DNA from: Castellaniella sp034007085
GTDB lineage: Bacteria; Pseudomonadota; Gammaproteobacteria; Burkholderiales; Burkholderiaceae_B
DNA length: 24,347 nt
Reading direction: 5' to 3'
NCBI RefSeq assembly: GCF_034007085.1
Contig: NZ_JAVERO010000023.1
Location: 1-24,347 of the forward strand
Shown: piece after piece, positions 7,367-17,727 of the stretch
Position numbering within the stretch: position 1 is the stretch's first letter
Layout: each line of letters starts with the position of its first letter
Notes under the pieces: generated by a model
Seen by the model: the letters and a program-made list of their open reading frames with translations, nothing else
The model's database searches: none
What the model was told of the DNA's origin: nothing
Position numbers and translations under genes: made by a program

Positions 7367-9160
7367 ATGCGTTTCTCTCATACTGGTCCCGCGCCTGCGC
7401 GGCGTGACGATTGGCTGACCCTGAAAACCCTGTGGCCCTACGTCTGGGCGTTTCGTGGCCGGGTCACGCTGGCTTTCATCTGCCTGGCGGCGGCCAAGAT
7501 CGCCAATGTCGTCACGCCAATCTGGCTCAAGGACATCGTCGATGCGTTGGGTGTGGCCCCGGCGGTGATGGCCGTGCCGCTGGCCGCCTTGATCGGGTAT
7601 GGACTGGCGCGCCTGGCCACGTCGGTGTTTGGTGAATTACGTGATGCCCTGTTCGCCCGGGTGACCCAGGGGGCCATCCAGCGGGTCGCCAGCCAGGTCT
7701 TTCGCCACTTGCTGTCCCTGTCATTGCGCTTTCACATGGGCCGGCGCACCGGCGGGCTGACGCGCGACATCGAGCGCGGCACCAAGGGCATTGGTTTTCT
7801 GCTGAATTTCATGGTCTTCAACATCGTGCCCACGCTGCTGGAGATCGCCCTGGTCACCGGGGTGCTGCTGTGGCGCTATGACTGGATCTTCGCCGCGCTG
7901 ACCTTGGGCACGATCGCCGCCTATGTGCTGTTCACGCTCAAGGTCACGGAACGCCGCATGGCCTATCGCCGCACCATGAATACCCTGGACAGCCAGGCCA
8001 ACGGCCGGGCGGTCGATGCGCTGCTGAACTACGAGACCGTCAAGTATTTCGGCAACGAACACTACGAGAGCCAACGCTACGATGCCGACCTGGCGCGCTG
8101 GGTCGATTCAGCCGTGCGCAACCAGGTGTCGCTCAACTTGCTGAACATGGGGCAGGGCGCAATCATCACGCTGGGCATGACCGCGTTGCTGTGGCAGTCG
8201 GCGCTGGGCGTGGTGCAGGGACATATGACCGTAGGCGACGTCGTACTGGTGTCGGCCTATCTCACCCAGTTGTATGCGCCGTTGAATTTCCTGGGGTTCG
8301 TGTACCGCGAGATCAAGCATGCCCTGGCCGACATGGAACGCATGTTCGACCTGCTGAGTAACCGCCAGGAAGTGGCCGACCGTCCTGACGCTGTCGAGTT
8401 GCGGACGACCCGGGCCAGCCTGGCGTTCGAGGCCGTGGATTTTTCCTATCAGCCGGACCGTTCGATTCTGCATGGGGTCGCCTTCAGCGTGCCAGCAGGG
8501 GGTTCGCTGGCAGTGGTCGGTGCCTCGGGGGCGGGGAAGTCGACCTTGTCGCGTCTGCTGTTCCGTTTCTATGACCCGACTGCGGGGCGTGTGCTGGTGA
8601 ATGGCCGCGATATCCGGGATTACACGCAGGCCAGCCTGCGCGCGCATATCGGCATCGTGCCGCAGGATACCGTGCTGTTCAACGACACCATCGGTTACAA
8701 CATCGCCTATGGCCGTCCTGATGCGACCCCCGAGGACGTCGAGCAAGCGGCACGCGCCGCCCACATTCATGAATTCATTGTCTCTTTGCCGCAGGGCTAC
8801 GACACGCCGGTCGGCGAGCGCGGGCTGAAATTGTCTGGCGGTGAAAAGCAGCGCGTGGCGATTGCCCGGGCGCTGCTCAAGTCCCCCCCGATCCTGGTGT
8901 TCGATGAGGCCACCAGTGCGCTGGATACACGGACCGAGCGCGCCATCCAGGCGCAGCTGGAACGCATCGCCCAGGGGCGAACCACGCTCATCATCGCGCA
9001 CCGTCTGTCGACGATTGTCCATGCCGACCATATTCTGGTGATGGAGTCCGGCCGGGTTGTGGAACAGGGCACGCACGCGATGCTGCTGGCGCTGGGCGGG
9101 CGCTATGCCCGGATGTGGAATCTGCAACAGTCCGAGCCTGCAACCGATACCAGGGTTTGA
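7367..9160 (+). CDS. Atm1-type ABC exporter (permease-ATPase half transporter)
   Basis: A 597-residue half transporter. The membrane domain (about 30-330) has six predicted helices and the Atm1 hallmark AVDALLNYETVKYFGNE (216-231), which lines the glutathione pocket in known Atm1 structures, plus QLYAPLNFLGFVYREI (301-316). The ATPase domain shows Walker A GASGAGKST (385-393), Q-loop VPQDT (431-435), signature LSGGEKQ (489-495), Walker B ILVFDEATSALD (509-520) and H-loop AHRLST. Atm1 proteins export glutathione-linked sulfur, persulfide or metal compounds and support Fe-S biogenesis or metal detoxification. The frame is open to 7049, but that part is antisense to the sigma gene, so ATG 7367 is preferred. 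The stop overlaps the promoter of the SUF cluster. Confidence 0.92.
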   Translation: MRFSHTGPAPARRDDWLTLKTLWPYVWAFRGRVTLAFICLAAAKIANVVTPIWLKDIVDALGVAPAVMAVPLAALIGYGLARLATSVFGELRDALFARVTQGAIQRVASQVFRHLLSLSLRFHMGRRTGGLTRDIERGTKGIGFLLNFMVFNIVPTLLEIALVTGVLLWRYDWIFAALTLGTIAAYVLFTLKVTERRMAYRRTMNTLDSQANGRAVDALLNYETVKYFGNEHYESQRYDADLARWVDSAVRNQVSLNLLNMGQGAIITLGMTALLWQSALGVVQGHMTVGDVVLVSAYLTQLYAPLNFLGFVYREIKHALADMERMFDLLSNRQEVADRPDAVELRTTRASLAFEAVDFSYQPDRSILHGVAFSVPAGGSLAVVGASGAGKSTLSRLLFRFYDPTAGRVLVNGRDIRDYTQASLRAHIGIVPQDTVLFNDTIGYNIAYGRPDATPEDVEQAARAAHIHEFIVSLPQGYDTPVGERGLKLSGGEKQRVAIARALLKSPPILVFDEATSALDTRTERAIQAQLERIAQGRTTLIIAHRLSTIVHADHILVMESGRVVEQGTHAMLLALGGRYARMWNLQQSEPATDTRV

Positions 9161-9186
9161 CCTATATCGTACCAAAGAGGTACTAT
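9157..9186 (+). promoter_or_regulatory. Probable suf operon promoter
   Basis: TTGACC (9157-9162) and TACTAT (9181-9186) are 18 bases apart, a plausible sigma-70 pair just ahead of the Rrf2-family gene. The -35 overlaps the stop codon of the exporter gene. The space between the boxes is filled by the inverted repeat described as the operator. Confidence 0.6.
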
Positions 9187-9188
9187 TT
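9164..9188. promoter_or_regulatory. Candidate Rrf2/SUF-regulator operator (inverted repeat)
   Basis: ATATCGTACC (9164-9173) and GGTACTATTT (9179-9188) form an inverted repeat with 8 of 10 positions matching around a 5-base AAAGA centre; the inner GTACC/GGTAC is exact. It lies between the -35 and -10 of the likely suf promoter, 30 bases before the regulator start. Autoregulation by the Rrf2 protein is the natural reading and is inferred. Confidence 0.6.
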
Positions 9189-9217
9189 GGTTTTCATCGC
9201 CCAACCCTGGACTCCCG

Positions 9218-9720
9218 ATGCTGCGGATCAGCAAGATCGTCGATTACGGAATTCTCGTGCTCACGCACATGGCCTCCCGCCCGACGCATGTCTGCAGCGC
9301 TGCCGAACTGGCGGGCGATCTGGGCCTGGGCCAGCCCGTCGTCAGCAAGATCCTGAAATTGCTCGCTCAACATGGCCTGGTCGCCAGCACCCGAGGCGCC
9401 CATGGTGGCTACCGTCTGGAACGCGATGCCAGCGCAATCAACGTGGCCGAGATCATCGACGCACTTGAAGAGCAGCCTTTCGGACTGACCGAATGCACGG
9501 CGCTGCCGGGCGCCTGCAGTGTCGAGGGCGCCTGCCACATCCGTTCACACTGGCAGCGCATCAACCACATTGTGCGCCGCACGCTGGAATCCGTCACCGT
9601 AGCCGACATGCTCGAAGGCGAGGGCCGGGGCGCACCGCCAGATCCTGCCGGCCTGGCCCCCGTGCTCCGGGTCGATTCCGGCCGCGCCATCCCGAATATC
9701 ACGAACTGGAGTCTTTCCAA

Positions 9721-9724
<4 letters not shown>
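9218..9724 (+). CDS. Rrf2-family SUF system regulator (Fe-S sensing)
   Basis: A 168-residue IscR-like winged-helix regulator. The DNA-binding part (1-75) has KIVDYGILVLTHMA, the recognition region LGQPVVSKILKLLAQHGLV and the wing RGAHGGYRL. Three cysteines, C93, C100 and C106 (spacing C-x6-C-x5-C, followed by HIRSHW), match the cluster ligands of SUF-specific Rrf2 regulators; IscR has C-x5-C-x5-C. It presumably binds an Fe-S cluster and represses suf when clusters are plentiful. The stop overlaps the sufB ATG (ATGA), so it is the first gene of the suf operon. The C-terminal 40 residues beyond the sensor are low in complexity. Confidence 0.88.
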
Positions 9725-11169
<1,445 letters not shown>

Positions 11170-11180
11170 GGAGCCCTCTC

Positions 11181-11951
11181 ATGCTGAAAATCGACAATCT
11201 GCACGCCTCGATCGAGGACAAGGAAATCCTCAAGGGCCTGAGCCTGGACATCAAGCCGGGCGAGGTCCATGCCATCATGGGTCCCAATGGGGCAGGCAAG
11301 AGCACGCTGTCCCAGGTGCTGACGGGCCGGGAATCCTATGTCGTCACGTCCGGTTCCATCGAATTCCAGGGGCGCAATCTGCTGGCACTGAGCGTCGAGG
11401 AACGTGCCCGTGCCGGCATCTTCCTGGCCTTCCAGTACCCCATCGAAATTCCGGGCGTTTCCAATGCCTATTTCATGCGTGCCGCCGTCAATGCCATGCG
11501 CCGCGAACGCGGCTTGCCCGAACTGGACGCCATGGACTTCGTCAAAAAGGCCAAGGCCGAAATGAAGCTCGTGGGCATGCGCGACGAGTTTCTGTACCGT
11601 TCAGTCAACGAGGGCTTTTCCGGGGGCGAGAAAAAGCGCAATGAAGTCCTGCAGATGGCGCTGCTCGAACCCAGGCTGGCCATTCTGGACGAGACCGACT
11701 CTGGTCTGGACATCGATGCCCTGAAGACGGTGGCCGATGGCGTCAACCGCCTGCGTTCACCCGAACGATCCATGATCGTCATCACCCACTACCAGCGCCT
11801 GCTGGACTACATCGTGCCCGATTACGTGCATGTGCTGGCCCAGGGCCGGATCGTGCGTTCGGGCGGCCATGAGCTTGCCCTGGAACTGGAAGAAAAGGGC
11901 TATGGCTGGATCGAGGGCGCTACGCCTGCGGCCCGGGGAGCAGCGGCATGA
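11181..11951 (+). CDS. sufC: Fe-S cluster assembly ATPase SufC
   Basis: A 256-residue ABC-type ATPase that drives conformational change in the SufBCD scaffold. Walker A is MGPNGAGKST (about 34-43), the signature is FSGGEKKRNEVLQM, Walker B is AILDETDSGLDIDAL and the switch histidine is in VITHYQRL. The SufC-specific FLAFQYPIEIPGVSN Q-loop and the unusual ETDSGLD D-loop distinguish it from transport ATPases. TAAGGAG at 11167-11173 supplies the ribosome binding site. The stop overlaps the sufD start (ATGA). Confidence 0.97.
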   Translation: MLKIDNLHASIEDKEILKGLSLDIKPGEVHAIMGPNGAGKSTLSQVLTGRESYVVTSGSIEFQGRNLLALSVEERARAGIFLAFQYPIEIPGVSNAYFMRAAVNAMRRERGLPELDAMDFVKKAKAEMKLVGMRDEFLYRSVNEGFSGGEKKRNEVLQMALLEPRLAILDETDSGLDIDALKTVADGVNRLRSPERSMIVITHYQRLLDYIVPDYVHVLAQGRIVRSGGHELALELEEKGYGWIEGATPAARGAAA

Positions 11952-13285
11952 GCGGACAGCAGCAAGCCAGTCCGGTGCTTGCCGGCCTGCAGGCCTGGGC
12001 CGACACATTCGGCCGCCGCGCCGGAAATCTGCCGGGAGCCGGAGTGCCCTGGTTGGCCGATGCCCGCCGCCAGGCCCTGGACCGCTTCATGAGCGAAGGC
12101 TGGCCCACGCCCCGTATCGAGGCCTGGCGTCACACGTCTTTGGCGCCCCTGGCGGCTGCGGCCTTCGATGACGGCGACGTCCAGCCGGTCGCGCAACGGG
12201 TCGCCGCGCTGAAGGCCGATATGCCGGGGCATTGGCTGGTCTTTGTCGACGGGGGCTTCGATGTCGCCTTGTCCGACATCGGCGCCTTGCCGGCCGGCGC
12301 GGCGGTCCAACCGCTGTCGCAGGCCTGGGCCGATCATGCCGAAACCCTTCGCGCCGTCTACGGTGATGCAGGCGAAGGCCATAGCACCAGTGCCCTGAAT
12401 CTGGCGCTGGCCAGCGATGGCGCCTGGATCCGGCTGGCGCGTGGCGTTGTGGTCGAACAACCCATTCACCTGGTCTGTGTGGCGGCCTCGCCGCGTGCGG
12501 CGCATTTTCTGCGTCACCTGATCCAGGCCGAAGCGGGCGCTCAGGCCACTGTGGTCGAACATTATGTGGGGGTTCCGGGGGCTGCCAATTTCCGTCACGC
12601 GGCGACTCGCTTGCGGCTGGATCAGGATGCGCGCATCACGCACCTGAAACTGCAGCAGGAATCCGAACAGGCCTGGCACCTGGGCGAAATCGACGCCATC
12701 CAGGGGCGCGGATCGACCTTCGTTTCGCACTCCGTATCCCTGGGCGCGCGGCTTGCGCGGCACGATATCGCCACGCATTTCGCCGACGAGCGCTGCGAGA
12801 CCCTGCTCAACGGACTGTATTACGTTGACCAGCGCCGCCACGTCGATCACCACACCCTGATCGGTCACGAAAAGCCGCGCTGCGTCAGCCACGAAACCTA
12901 TCGCGGCATCATGGCCGATGCCTCGCATGGTGTGTTCAGCGGTCGCATCCTGGTGGCGCCCGGGGCCGACGGCACCGATGCCATCCAGCGCAACGACAGC
13001 CTGCTGCTGTCCCGCATCGCCAAGTCCGATGCCCGCCCCGAACTGGAAATCTACGCCGATGACGTGAAATGCGCGCACGGCGCCACGGTTGGCCAGATCG
13101 ACGAGGACAGTCTGTTCTATCTGCGTTCGCGCGGCCTGGACGAGGCCCTCGCGCGCGATATCCTGATTTACGCCTTTGCCGCCGCCAGCGTTGCGCGCAT
13201 CGAATCCGATCCGTTGCGTCAACGGGTGGAGCGTGCCGTGCGCGCTTTGCTGCCAGGCGGCGCTGTCCTGGAGCCAGTCGCATGA
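11948..13285 (+). CDS. sufD: Fe-S cluster assembly protein SufD
   Basis: A 445-residue SufD, partner of SufB in the SufBC2D scaffold and linked to iron acquisition. The variable N-terminal part (1-150, including GWPTPRIEAWRHTSL) is followed by the beta-helix core and the conserved C-terminal EIYADDVKCAHGATVGQI. Here C375 and H377 match the cluster-related CxH pair of E. coli SufD. RSRGLDEALARDILIYAFA near the end is also typical. It is coupled to sufC by ATGA, and its own stop overlaps the sufS start in the same way. Confidence 0.95.
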   Translation: MSGQQQASPVLAGLQAWADTFGRRAGNLPGAGVPWLADARRQALDRFMSEGWPTPRIEAWRHTSLAPLAAAAFDDGDVQPVAQRVAALKADMPGHWLVFVDGGFDVALSDIGALPAGAAVQPLSQAWADHAETLRAVYGDAGEGHSTSALNLALASDGAWIRLARGVVVEQPIHLVCVAASPRAAHFLRHLIQAEAGAQATVVEHYVGVPGAANFRHAATRLRLDQDARITHLKLQQESEQAWHLGEIDAIQGRGSTFVSHSVSLGARLARHDIATHFADERCETLLNGLYYVDQRRHVDHHTLIGHEKPRCVSHETYRGIMADASHGVFSGRILVAPGADGTDAIQRNDSLLLSRIAKSDARPELEIYADDVKCAHGATVGQIDEDSLFYLRSRGLDEALARDILIYAFAAASVARIESDPLRQRVERAVRALLPGGAVLEPVA

Positions 13286-14559
13286 ATGCCCCGCTGACCT
13301 CGCAACAAAGCGCCCGCCTGGCCGCCGATGCCGCCCAGGGCGGTCCGCTGGCTTCTCCCTGGGCGGCGGATTTTCCGATCCTGTCGCGCCCCGTGCGCAA
13401 TCGGCGTCTGGCCTATCTGGACAATGGCGCGACAACGCAGAAACCGAACGCCGTCATCCAGGCCATGAGCGCGTTCTACGAACAGTCCAACGCCAATATC
13501 CATCGCGGCGTGCACTGGCTGTCCCAGCATGCCACTGATCTGTACGAACAGGCGCGCGAACGGGTGCGTACGCTATTGAACGCACCGGACAGCCAGGATG
13601 TGATCTTCACGCGCGGCACGACCGAGTCCATCAATCTGGTGGCCCAGACCTGGGGGCAGTCGCTGCGTGCCGGCGACGAGATCCTGGTCACGGGGATGGA
13701 ACATCATTCCAATATCGTGCCCTGGCAATTGTTGTGCACGCGGACTGGTGCCGTGCTGCGGCATGTTCGCATCACCGATCGCGGTGAACTGGATCTGGAC
13801 GATTTCCGTGCCCAGCTGACCCCGCGCACGCGGCTGGTGGGTTTTGCCCATGTGTCCAATGCCCTGGGCACGGTCAACCCCGCAGCCGAACTGGTGCGTC
13901 TGGCGCATCAGGCTGGCGCGCTGGTGCTGATCGATGGCGCCCAGGCCGTGGCGCACGCCCCGGTCGATGTCCAGGCCCTGGATTGTGATTTCTATGTCTT
14001 TTCCGGCCACAAGCTCTATGGCCCCACCGGCATCGGCGCGCTCTACGTCCGCGATTCCATCCTGGCCGATCTGCCGCCGTGGCAGGGTGGTGGCGACATG
14101 ATTCGCACGGTCAGTTTCGAAGGCAGCACCTGGGCGACCGGCCCGCAGCGTTTCGAGGCGGGCACGCCGAACATCGGTGGTGCAATTGCGATGGGCGCGG
14201 CCATCGACTACGTGCAGTCCATCGGGCTGGAACGCATCGCAGCGCACGAGGCGGCCCTGCTGGCCGAGGCCACCGAGCGCATGCTGGCGCTGCCGGGCGT
14301 GCGCCTGGTCGGCACCGCTACCCACAAGGCCGGCATCCTGTCATTTCTGGTGGATGGTATTCATCCCCATGACCTGGGCACGATTCTGGACACCGAGGGC
14401 GTGGCCATTCGCGCCGGTCACCATTGCGCCATGCCCTTGATGACGCATTTTGGCATTCCCGGCACGGCGCGTGCGTCCTTTGCCTTGTACAACGACGGGC
14501 AGGACATCGATGCTCTGGTTGCAGGCGTGCGCAAGGCGCAGAAACTGTTCGGGGTATAG
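13282..14559 (+). CDS. sufS: Group II cysteine desulfurase SufS
   Basis: A 425-residue PLP enzyme that takes sulfur from cysteine, leaving alanine, and carries it as a persulfide. Motifs: YLDNGATTQKP (45-55), GMEHHSN with H141 stacking on PLP, YVFSGHKLYGPTG with the PLP lysine K244, and RAGHHCAMPLM with the catalytic cysteine C382 on a short loop, as in group II enzymes. About 25 N-terminal residues precede the usual start. I keep ATG 13282 because it overlaps the sufD stop; the frame extends upstream only inside sufD. The partner sulfur acceptor here is likely SufU, since no sufE is present in the cluster. Confidence 0.96.
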   Translation: MNAPLTSQQSARLAADAAQGGPLASPWAADFPILSRPVRNRRLAYLDNGATTQKPNAVIQAMSAFYEQSNANIHRGVHWLSQHATDLYEQARERVRTLLNAPDSQDVIFTRGTTESINLVAQTWGQSLRAGDEILVTGMEHHSNIVPWQLLCTRTGAVLRHVRITDRGELDLDDFRAQLTPRTRLVGFAHVSNALGTVNPAAELVRLAHQAGALVLIDGAQAVAHAPVDVQALDCDFYVFSGHKLYGPTGIGALYVRDSILADLPPWQGGGDMIRTVSFEGSTWATGPQRFEAGTPNIGGAIAMGAAIDYVQSIGLERIAAHEAALLAEATERMLALPGVRLVGTATHKAGILSFLVDGIHPHDLGTILDTEGVAIRAGHHCAMPLMTHFGIPGTARASFALYNDGQDIDALVAGVRKAQKLFGV

Positions 14560-14562
14560 ATC

Positions 14563-15015
14563 ATGAGAGACAACGACGACGGCTTGCGTGACCTGTATCA
14601 GGAGGTCATCTTCGATCACAACCGCAAACCGCGCAATTTCCATGCAATGGACGATGCGTCTCACCGCGCCGACGGACACAACCCGTTGTGCGGTGACCAG
14701 CTGACGGTCTATGTCAAGGTCCATGACGGCATTGTCCAGGACGTCAGCTTCATTGGCCATGGCTGCGCCATTTCTACCGCATCCGCCTCGCTGATGACCG
14801 AAGCCGTGCGCGGCCAGACGGTCGAACAGGTCGAGACACTGTTTCGCAACATCCACGCCATGTTGACCGAAGCCCACCCCGATTGCGACCTGGGCAAGCT
14901 CGAAGTCCTGTCGGGGGTGCGTGAATTCCCTGCGCGGGTGAAGTGCGCCACCCTGGCCTGGCATACCCTGCACAACGCGATCGTTCGGGCGGGCGATACG
15001 GCCATCACTGAATAA
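14563..15015 (+). CDS. sufU: SufU-type sulfur acceptor / NifU-like protein
   Basis: A 150-residue IscU-fold protein starting three bases after the sufS stop. The zinc-site residues are all visible: C43 and D45 in NPLCGDQ, C68 in GHGCAIS and C128 in VKCATLAW. The extra stretch between the second and third cysteine (around residues 88-112) is the insertion that separates SufU from IscU. SufU accepts persulfide sulfur from SufS by ligand exchange at its zinc. Assignment to SufU rather than scaffold IscU rests on the insertion and on its place in the suf operon. Confidence 0.92.
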   Translation: MRDNDDGLRDLYQEVIFDHNRKPRNFHAMDDASHRADGHNPLCGDQLTVYVKVHDGIVQDVSFIGHGCAISTASASLMTEAVRGQTVEQVETLFRNIHAMLTEAHPDCDLGKLEVLSGVREFPARVKCATLAWHTLHNAIVRAGDTAITE

Positions 15016-15038
15016 CGCGATGAACCAAAGGTAACATC

Positions 15039-15596
15039 ATGAGTTTCAATCGTCAGGAAGTGATCGTCAACCGGGATTGTCCGGCGGTCACGGTCCCTTA
15101 CGGCTCGCCAGTCACCATCGAGGCCGGTTGCGAGGCCATCATCACCCAGCAACTGGGGGGAACCTACACTGTCATGGTCGAGGGCAACCTTTACCGGGTC
15201 GAGGGCAAGGATGGCGACGCCCTGGGTTTCGAGCCGACCGAGGAAATCAAGCACGTCCACGAGGGCCCGGCCACGGCCGAATCCGTTGAAGAAGCCGCCT
15301 GGACGATGTTGTCCACCTGCTATGACCCCGAGATTCCCGTAGATATCGTCAATCTGGGGCTGGTGTATGAATGCAAGGTCATGCCCGCCAGTGCCGAGGG
15401 TCATTTCCGTATCGAGGTCAAGATGACCCTGACGGCGGCAGGCTGCGGGATGGGGACCATGATTGCCGACGAGGCCCGCAACAAGCTGCTCAACATCGAG
15501 GGCGTGGACGAGGCTACGGTCGATCTGGTCTGGGATCCCCCCTGGAGTCGCGAAATGATCAGCGAACCCGCGCGCCTGCAACTGGGGCTGCTGTAG
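15039..15596 (+). CDS. sufT: SufT-family Fe-S assembly factor (MIP18/DUF59)
   Basis: A 185-residue protein with an N-terminal extension (1-75, RDCPAVTVPYGSPVTIEAGC) and a C-terminal MIP18/DUF59 domain (about 85-180) with CYDPEIPVDIVNLGLVYE, MTLTAAGCGMG and DLVWDPPWSREMISEPAR. SufT supports maturation of Fe-S proteins, mostly under high demand; its exact chemistry is unsettled. TAACATC precedes the ATG without a strong ribosome binding site. It is the last gene of the operon, 23 bases after sufU. No convincing terminator hairpin was seen in the 112 bases that follow. Confidence 0.93.
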   Translation: MSFNRQEVIVNRDCPAVTVPYGSPVTIEAGCEAIITQQLGGTYTVMVEGNLYRVEGKDGDALGFEPTEEIKHVHEGPATAESVEEAAWTMLSTCYDPEIPVDIVNLGLVYECKVMPASAEGHFRIEVKMTLTAAGCGMGTMIADEARNKLLNIEGVDEATVDLVWDPPWSREMISEPARLQLGLL

Positions 15597-15708
15597 TGTT
15601 GGTGCACCGGAAAAACCCCTGATTCCTGACGTCGTGGCAGCGGGCGGATTCATGGTTCTGTCATGAATTTCGTTTAAGGTGGTGGCACCTCATCCTGTCA
15701 CGCACTTC

Positions 15709-17568
15709 ATGTCTTGTCTTTCGGAACCAGCGCAGTGTGATCCGCTGATGCTCGATCAGGTTCAACCCGGGGGGCGGGACAGCATGACTGCGTTGCTGCT
15801 CCAGGGCGACCTGGACGCCGTCTTCCAGCCGATCCTGGGGCTTGGAGAAGGTGAACTGCTGGGCTACGAGGGGCTCATTCGCGGGCCTCGGGGCAGTCCG
15901 CTGCGGGCTCCTGACCGTCTGTTCGAGGCGGCCCGTGCCCGCAATCTGGGCGTCCGGGTCGAGCATCGTGCCTGTCGGGTGGTGGTCAGGCGGTTTGCGG
16001 CGTTGGGCCTGCCGGGCAATGTGTTCCTGAACCTCAGCCCAACCGCTTTACTGCACGCGGCCAACGGCGCGTTGGATCTGGTCGCGCTGGCGGTGGAATC
16101 GGGCCTGGAACCCGATCGGCTGGTGATCGAAATCACCGAGCAGGATCAGGGCGCAGCCTGGGTGGACCTGTCCCTGGCCGTCGCCCGGCTGCGGGCCTGC
16201 GGCATCCGGTTCGCGCTCGATGATCTGGGCTCGGGATTTTCCAATCTGGGGCGCTGGCTGAACCTGAGGCCCGAATACATCAAGACCGACAAGGTCTTCA
16301 CGGCTGGAATCCAGAATGATCTGCTGCGGCAGCAGATTTTGCGCTCGGTCTGCGACATTGCCATCGTGGCGGGGGCTGTTGTCGTTGCCGAAGGCGTCGA
16401 AACACTGGATGAACTGGTCTGCATTGCCGGTCTGGGGGTGGCCTGCGCCCAGGGCTATTACATCGAACGCCCTGCGGCAGAGCCCTCGCGGACGCGCTGG
16501 TCCGATCTGTTGACCAGCCTGGCGGATCGCCGGCGTGCCGACTCGCGCGGCGGTCTGGAGGCCGATCTCGCACACGATGGCACGGAGGGCCGGGCGCTGC
16601 GGCTGCTGCGCCGCGTGCCTCATGTGTCACCCGCCATGACCAATGAAGCGGTGCTCGACTTGTTCCGCCAGCACCCCGAATTGCATACCGTACCCGTGGT
16701 GGATGAGGGTGTGCCGGTTGGTGTGCTGGCCCGAGCCAGCCTGATCGAGCGCTTTTCGCTGCCGTTCCAGCGTGAACTGTACGGCCTCAAGCCCTGCCGC
16801 CTGTTCATGGAGGCCGCACCGCTGATCGTCGATATGCATACGCCGCTAATGACGCTCAGCCGCTGGCTGGCCGAAGCCGAGGGTCACGGTCTGGCGAATG
16901 ATTTCATCATCACGGGGCAGGGACGGTATCTGGGGATCGGCGCCAGCCAGGATTTGTTGCAGGCGCTCAATCGCCTGCAATTGCGTGCCGCGCAGCATGC
17001 CAATCCGTTGACGCAATTGCCTGGCAACGTGCCCATCGACCGGCGGATCCAGCGGCTGCTGGCCGATGGGCTGCCGTTCGTGGTCTGCCATGCCGATCTG
17101 GATCATTTCAAGCCCTTCAATGATGTGTTCGGCTACCGCTGTGGCGATGACGTGCTCCAGTTGCTGGGGCGGGTCTTGTCGGTGCATATCGACCCTGGCC
17201 TGGACTTTCTGGGCCATATTGGCGGCGATGATTTCATTCTATTGTTTCGCAGTCCGGACTGGCAGACGCGGTGCGAGGCCATGCTGGGGGATTTTTCCCA
17301 GGGTTTGGTGCGGATGCTGAATGAGATCGGTCAGGCAGTCGCGGCAGGTGGCTACGAGGCCGATGACCGCCAGGGGCGGCGGCGGCATTATGGCTTGCCG
17401 ACGTTGTCGCTGGGCGCCGTGCCGGTCGAGCCCGGTATCTATCAGTCGCGCCACCAGATTGCTCAGGCCGCCAGCGAGGCCAAGGCCCAGGCGAAAAAGC
17501 ACGCTGGAGCCTGCCTGTATGTCGAACGCCGACAGCCCAGGCGCCCCGCAGCACATCAAGCGGCATGA
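15709..17568 (+). CDS. EAL-CBS-GGDEF cyclic-di-GMP signalling protein
   Basis: About 619 residues from ATG 15709. The start is uncertain: GTG 15679 or ATG 15784 (just before TALLLQGDLDAVFQPIL) are also possible. Domain order is EAL (about 27-260), a CBS pair (305-425) and GGDEF (430-590), all soluble. The EAL part has the expected phosphodiesterase residues: E54 in EGLIR, N108, E141/E144 in EITEQ, D171/D172 in DDLGSGFS, K192, E228 in AEGVE and Q248. The GGDEF motif reads GGDDF (505-509), so the catalytic Glu is Asp, and the RxxD inhibitory site is PGLD, lacking Arg. It is probably a c-di-GMP phosphodiesterase with a regulatory or weak cyclase domain. The CBS pair suggests nucleotide control. 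Confidence 0.9.
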   Translation: MSCLSEPAQCDPLMLDQVQPGGRDSMTALLLQGDLDAVFQPILGLGEGELLGYEGLIRGPRGSPLRAPDRLFEAARARNLGVRVEHRACRVVVRRFAALGLPGNVFLNLSPTALLHAANGALDLVALAVESGLEPDRLVIEITEQDQGAAWVDLSLAVARLRACGIRFALDDLGSGFSNLGRWLNLRPEYIKTDKVFTAGIQNDLLRQQILRSVCDIAIVAGAVVVAEGVETLDELVCIAGLGVACAQGYYIERPAAEPSRTRWSDLLTSLADRRRADSRGGLEADLAHDGTEGRALRLLRRVPHVSPAMTNEAVLDLFRQHPELHTVPVVDEGVPVGVLARASLIERFSLPFQRELYGLKPCRLFMEAAPLIVDMHTPLMTLSRWLAEAEGHGLANDFIITGQGRYLGIGASQDLLQALNRLQLRAAQHANPLTQLPGNVPIDRRIQRLLADGLPFVVCHADLDHFKPFNDVFGYRCGDDVLQLLGRVLSVHIDPGLDFLGHIGGDDFILLFRSPDWQTRCEAMLGDFSQGLVRMLNEIGQAVAAGGYEADDRQGRRRHYGLPTLSLGAVPVEPGIYQSRHQIAQAASEAKAQAKKHAGACLYVERRQPRRPAAHQAA

Positions 17569-17580
17569 AAATTTCTATGT

Positions 17581-17586
17581 TAGAAT
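17581..17586 (+). promoter_or_regulatory. Probable -10 box of the tRNA-Pro gene
   Basis: TAGAAT ends 10 bases before the mature tRNA 5' end, in an AT-rich stretch just after the EAL-GGDEF stop. No good -35 was found at 17 bases, so the promoter is only partly supported. Confidence 0.45.
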
Positions 17587-17594
17587 TTCGTTCT

Positions 17595-17673
<79 letters not shown>

Positions 17674-17681
17674 GCATTATC

Positions 17682-17722
17682 AAGGGCTTACAGATTTCGG
17701 TCTGTAGGCCCTTTCCTTTTTT
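17682..17722 (+). terminator. Intrinsic terminator after tRNA-Pro
   Basis: AAGGGCTTACAGA (17682-17694) pairs with TCTGTAGGCCCTT (17701-17713), 13 bp with a single T-G pair and a TTTCGG loop, followed by TCC and a run of six T. This is a textbook rho-independent terminator for the tRNA transcript. Confidence 0.92.
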
Positions 17723-17727
17723 GGCTT

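Noticed and set aside
11900..13435. A 511-codon minus-strand frame across sufD and the sufS start
   Set aside because: It is a shadow of sufD; the plus strand carries the conserved protein with overlapping starts and stops.
15677..15690. Short AGGTG/CACCT inverted repeat after sufT as a suf terminator
   Set aside because: The stem is only five base pairs with a 4-base loop and no T-run follows, so it does not qualify as an intrinsic terminator.
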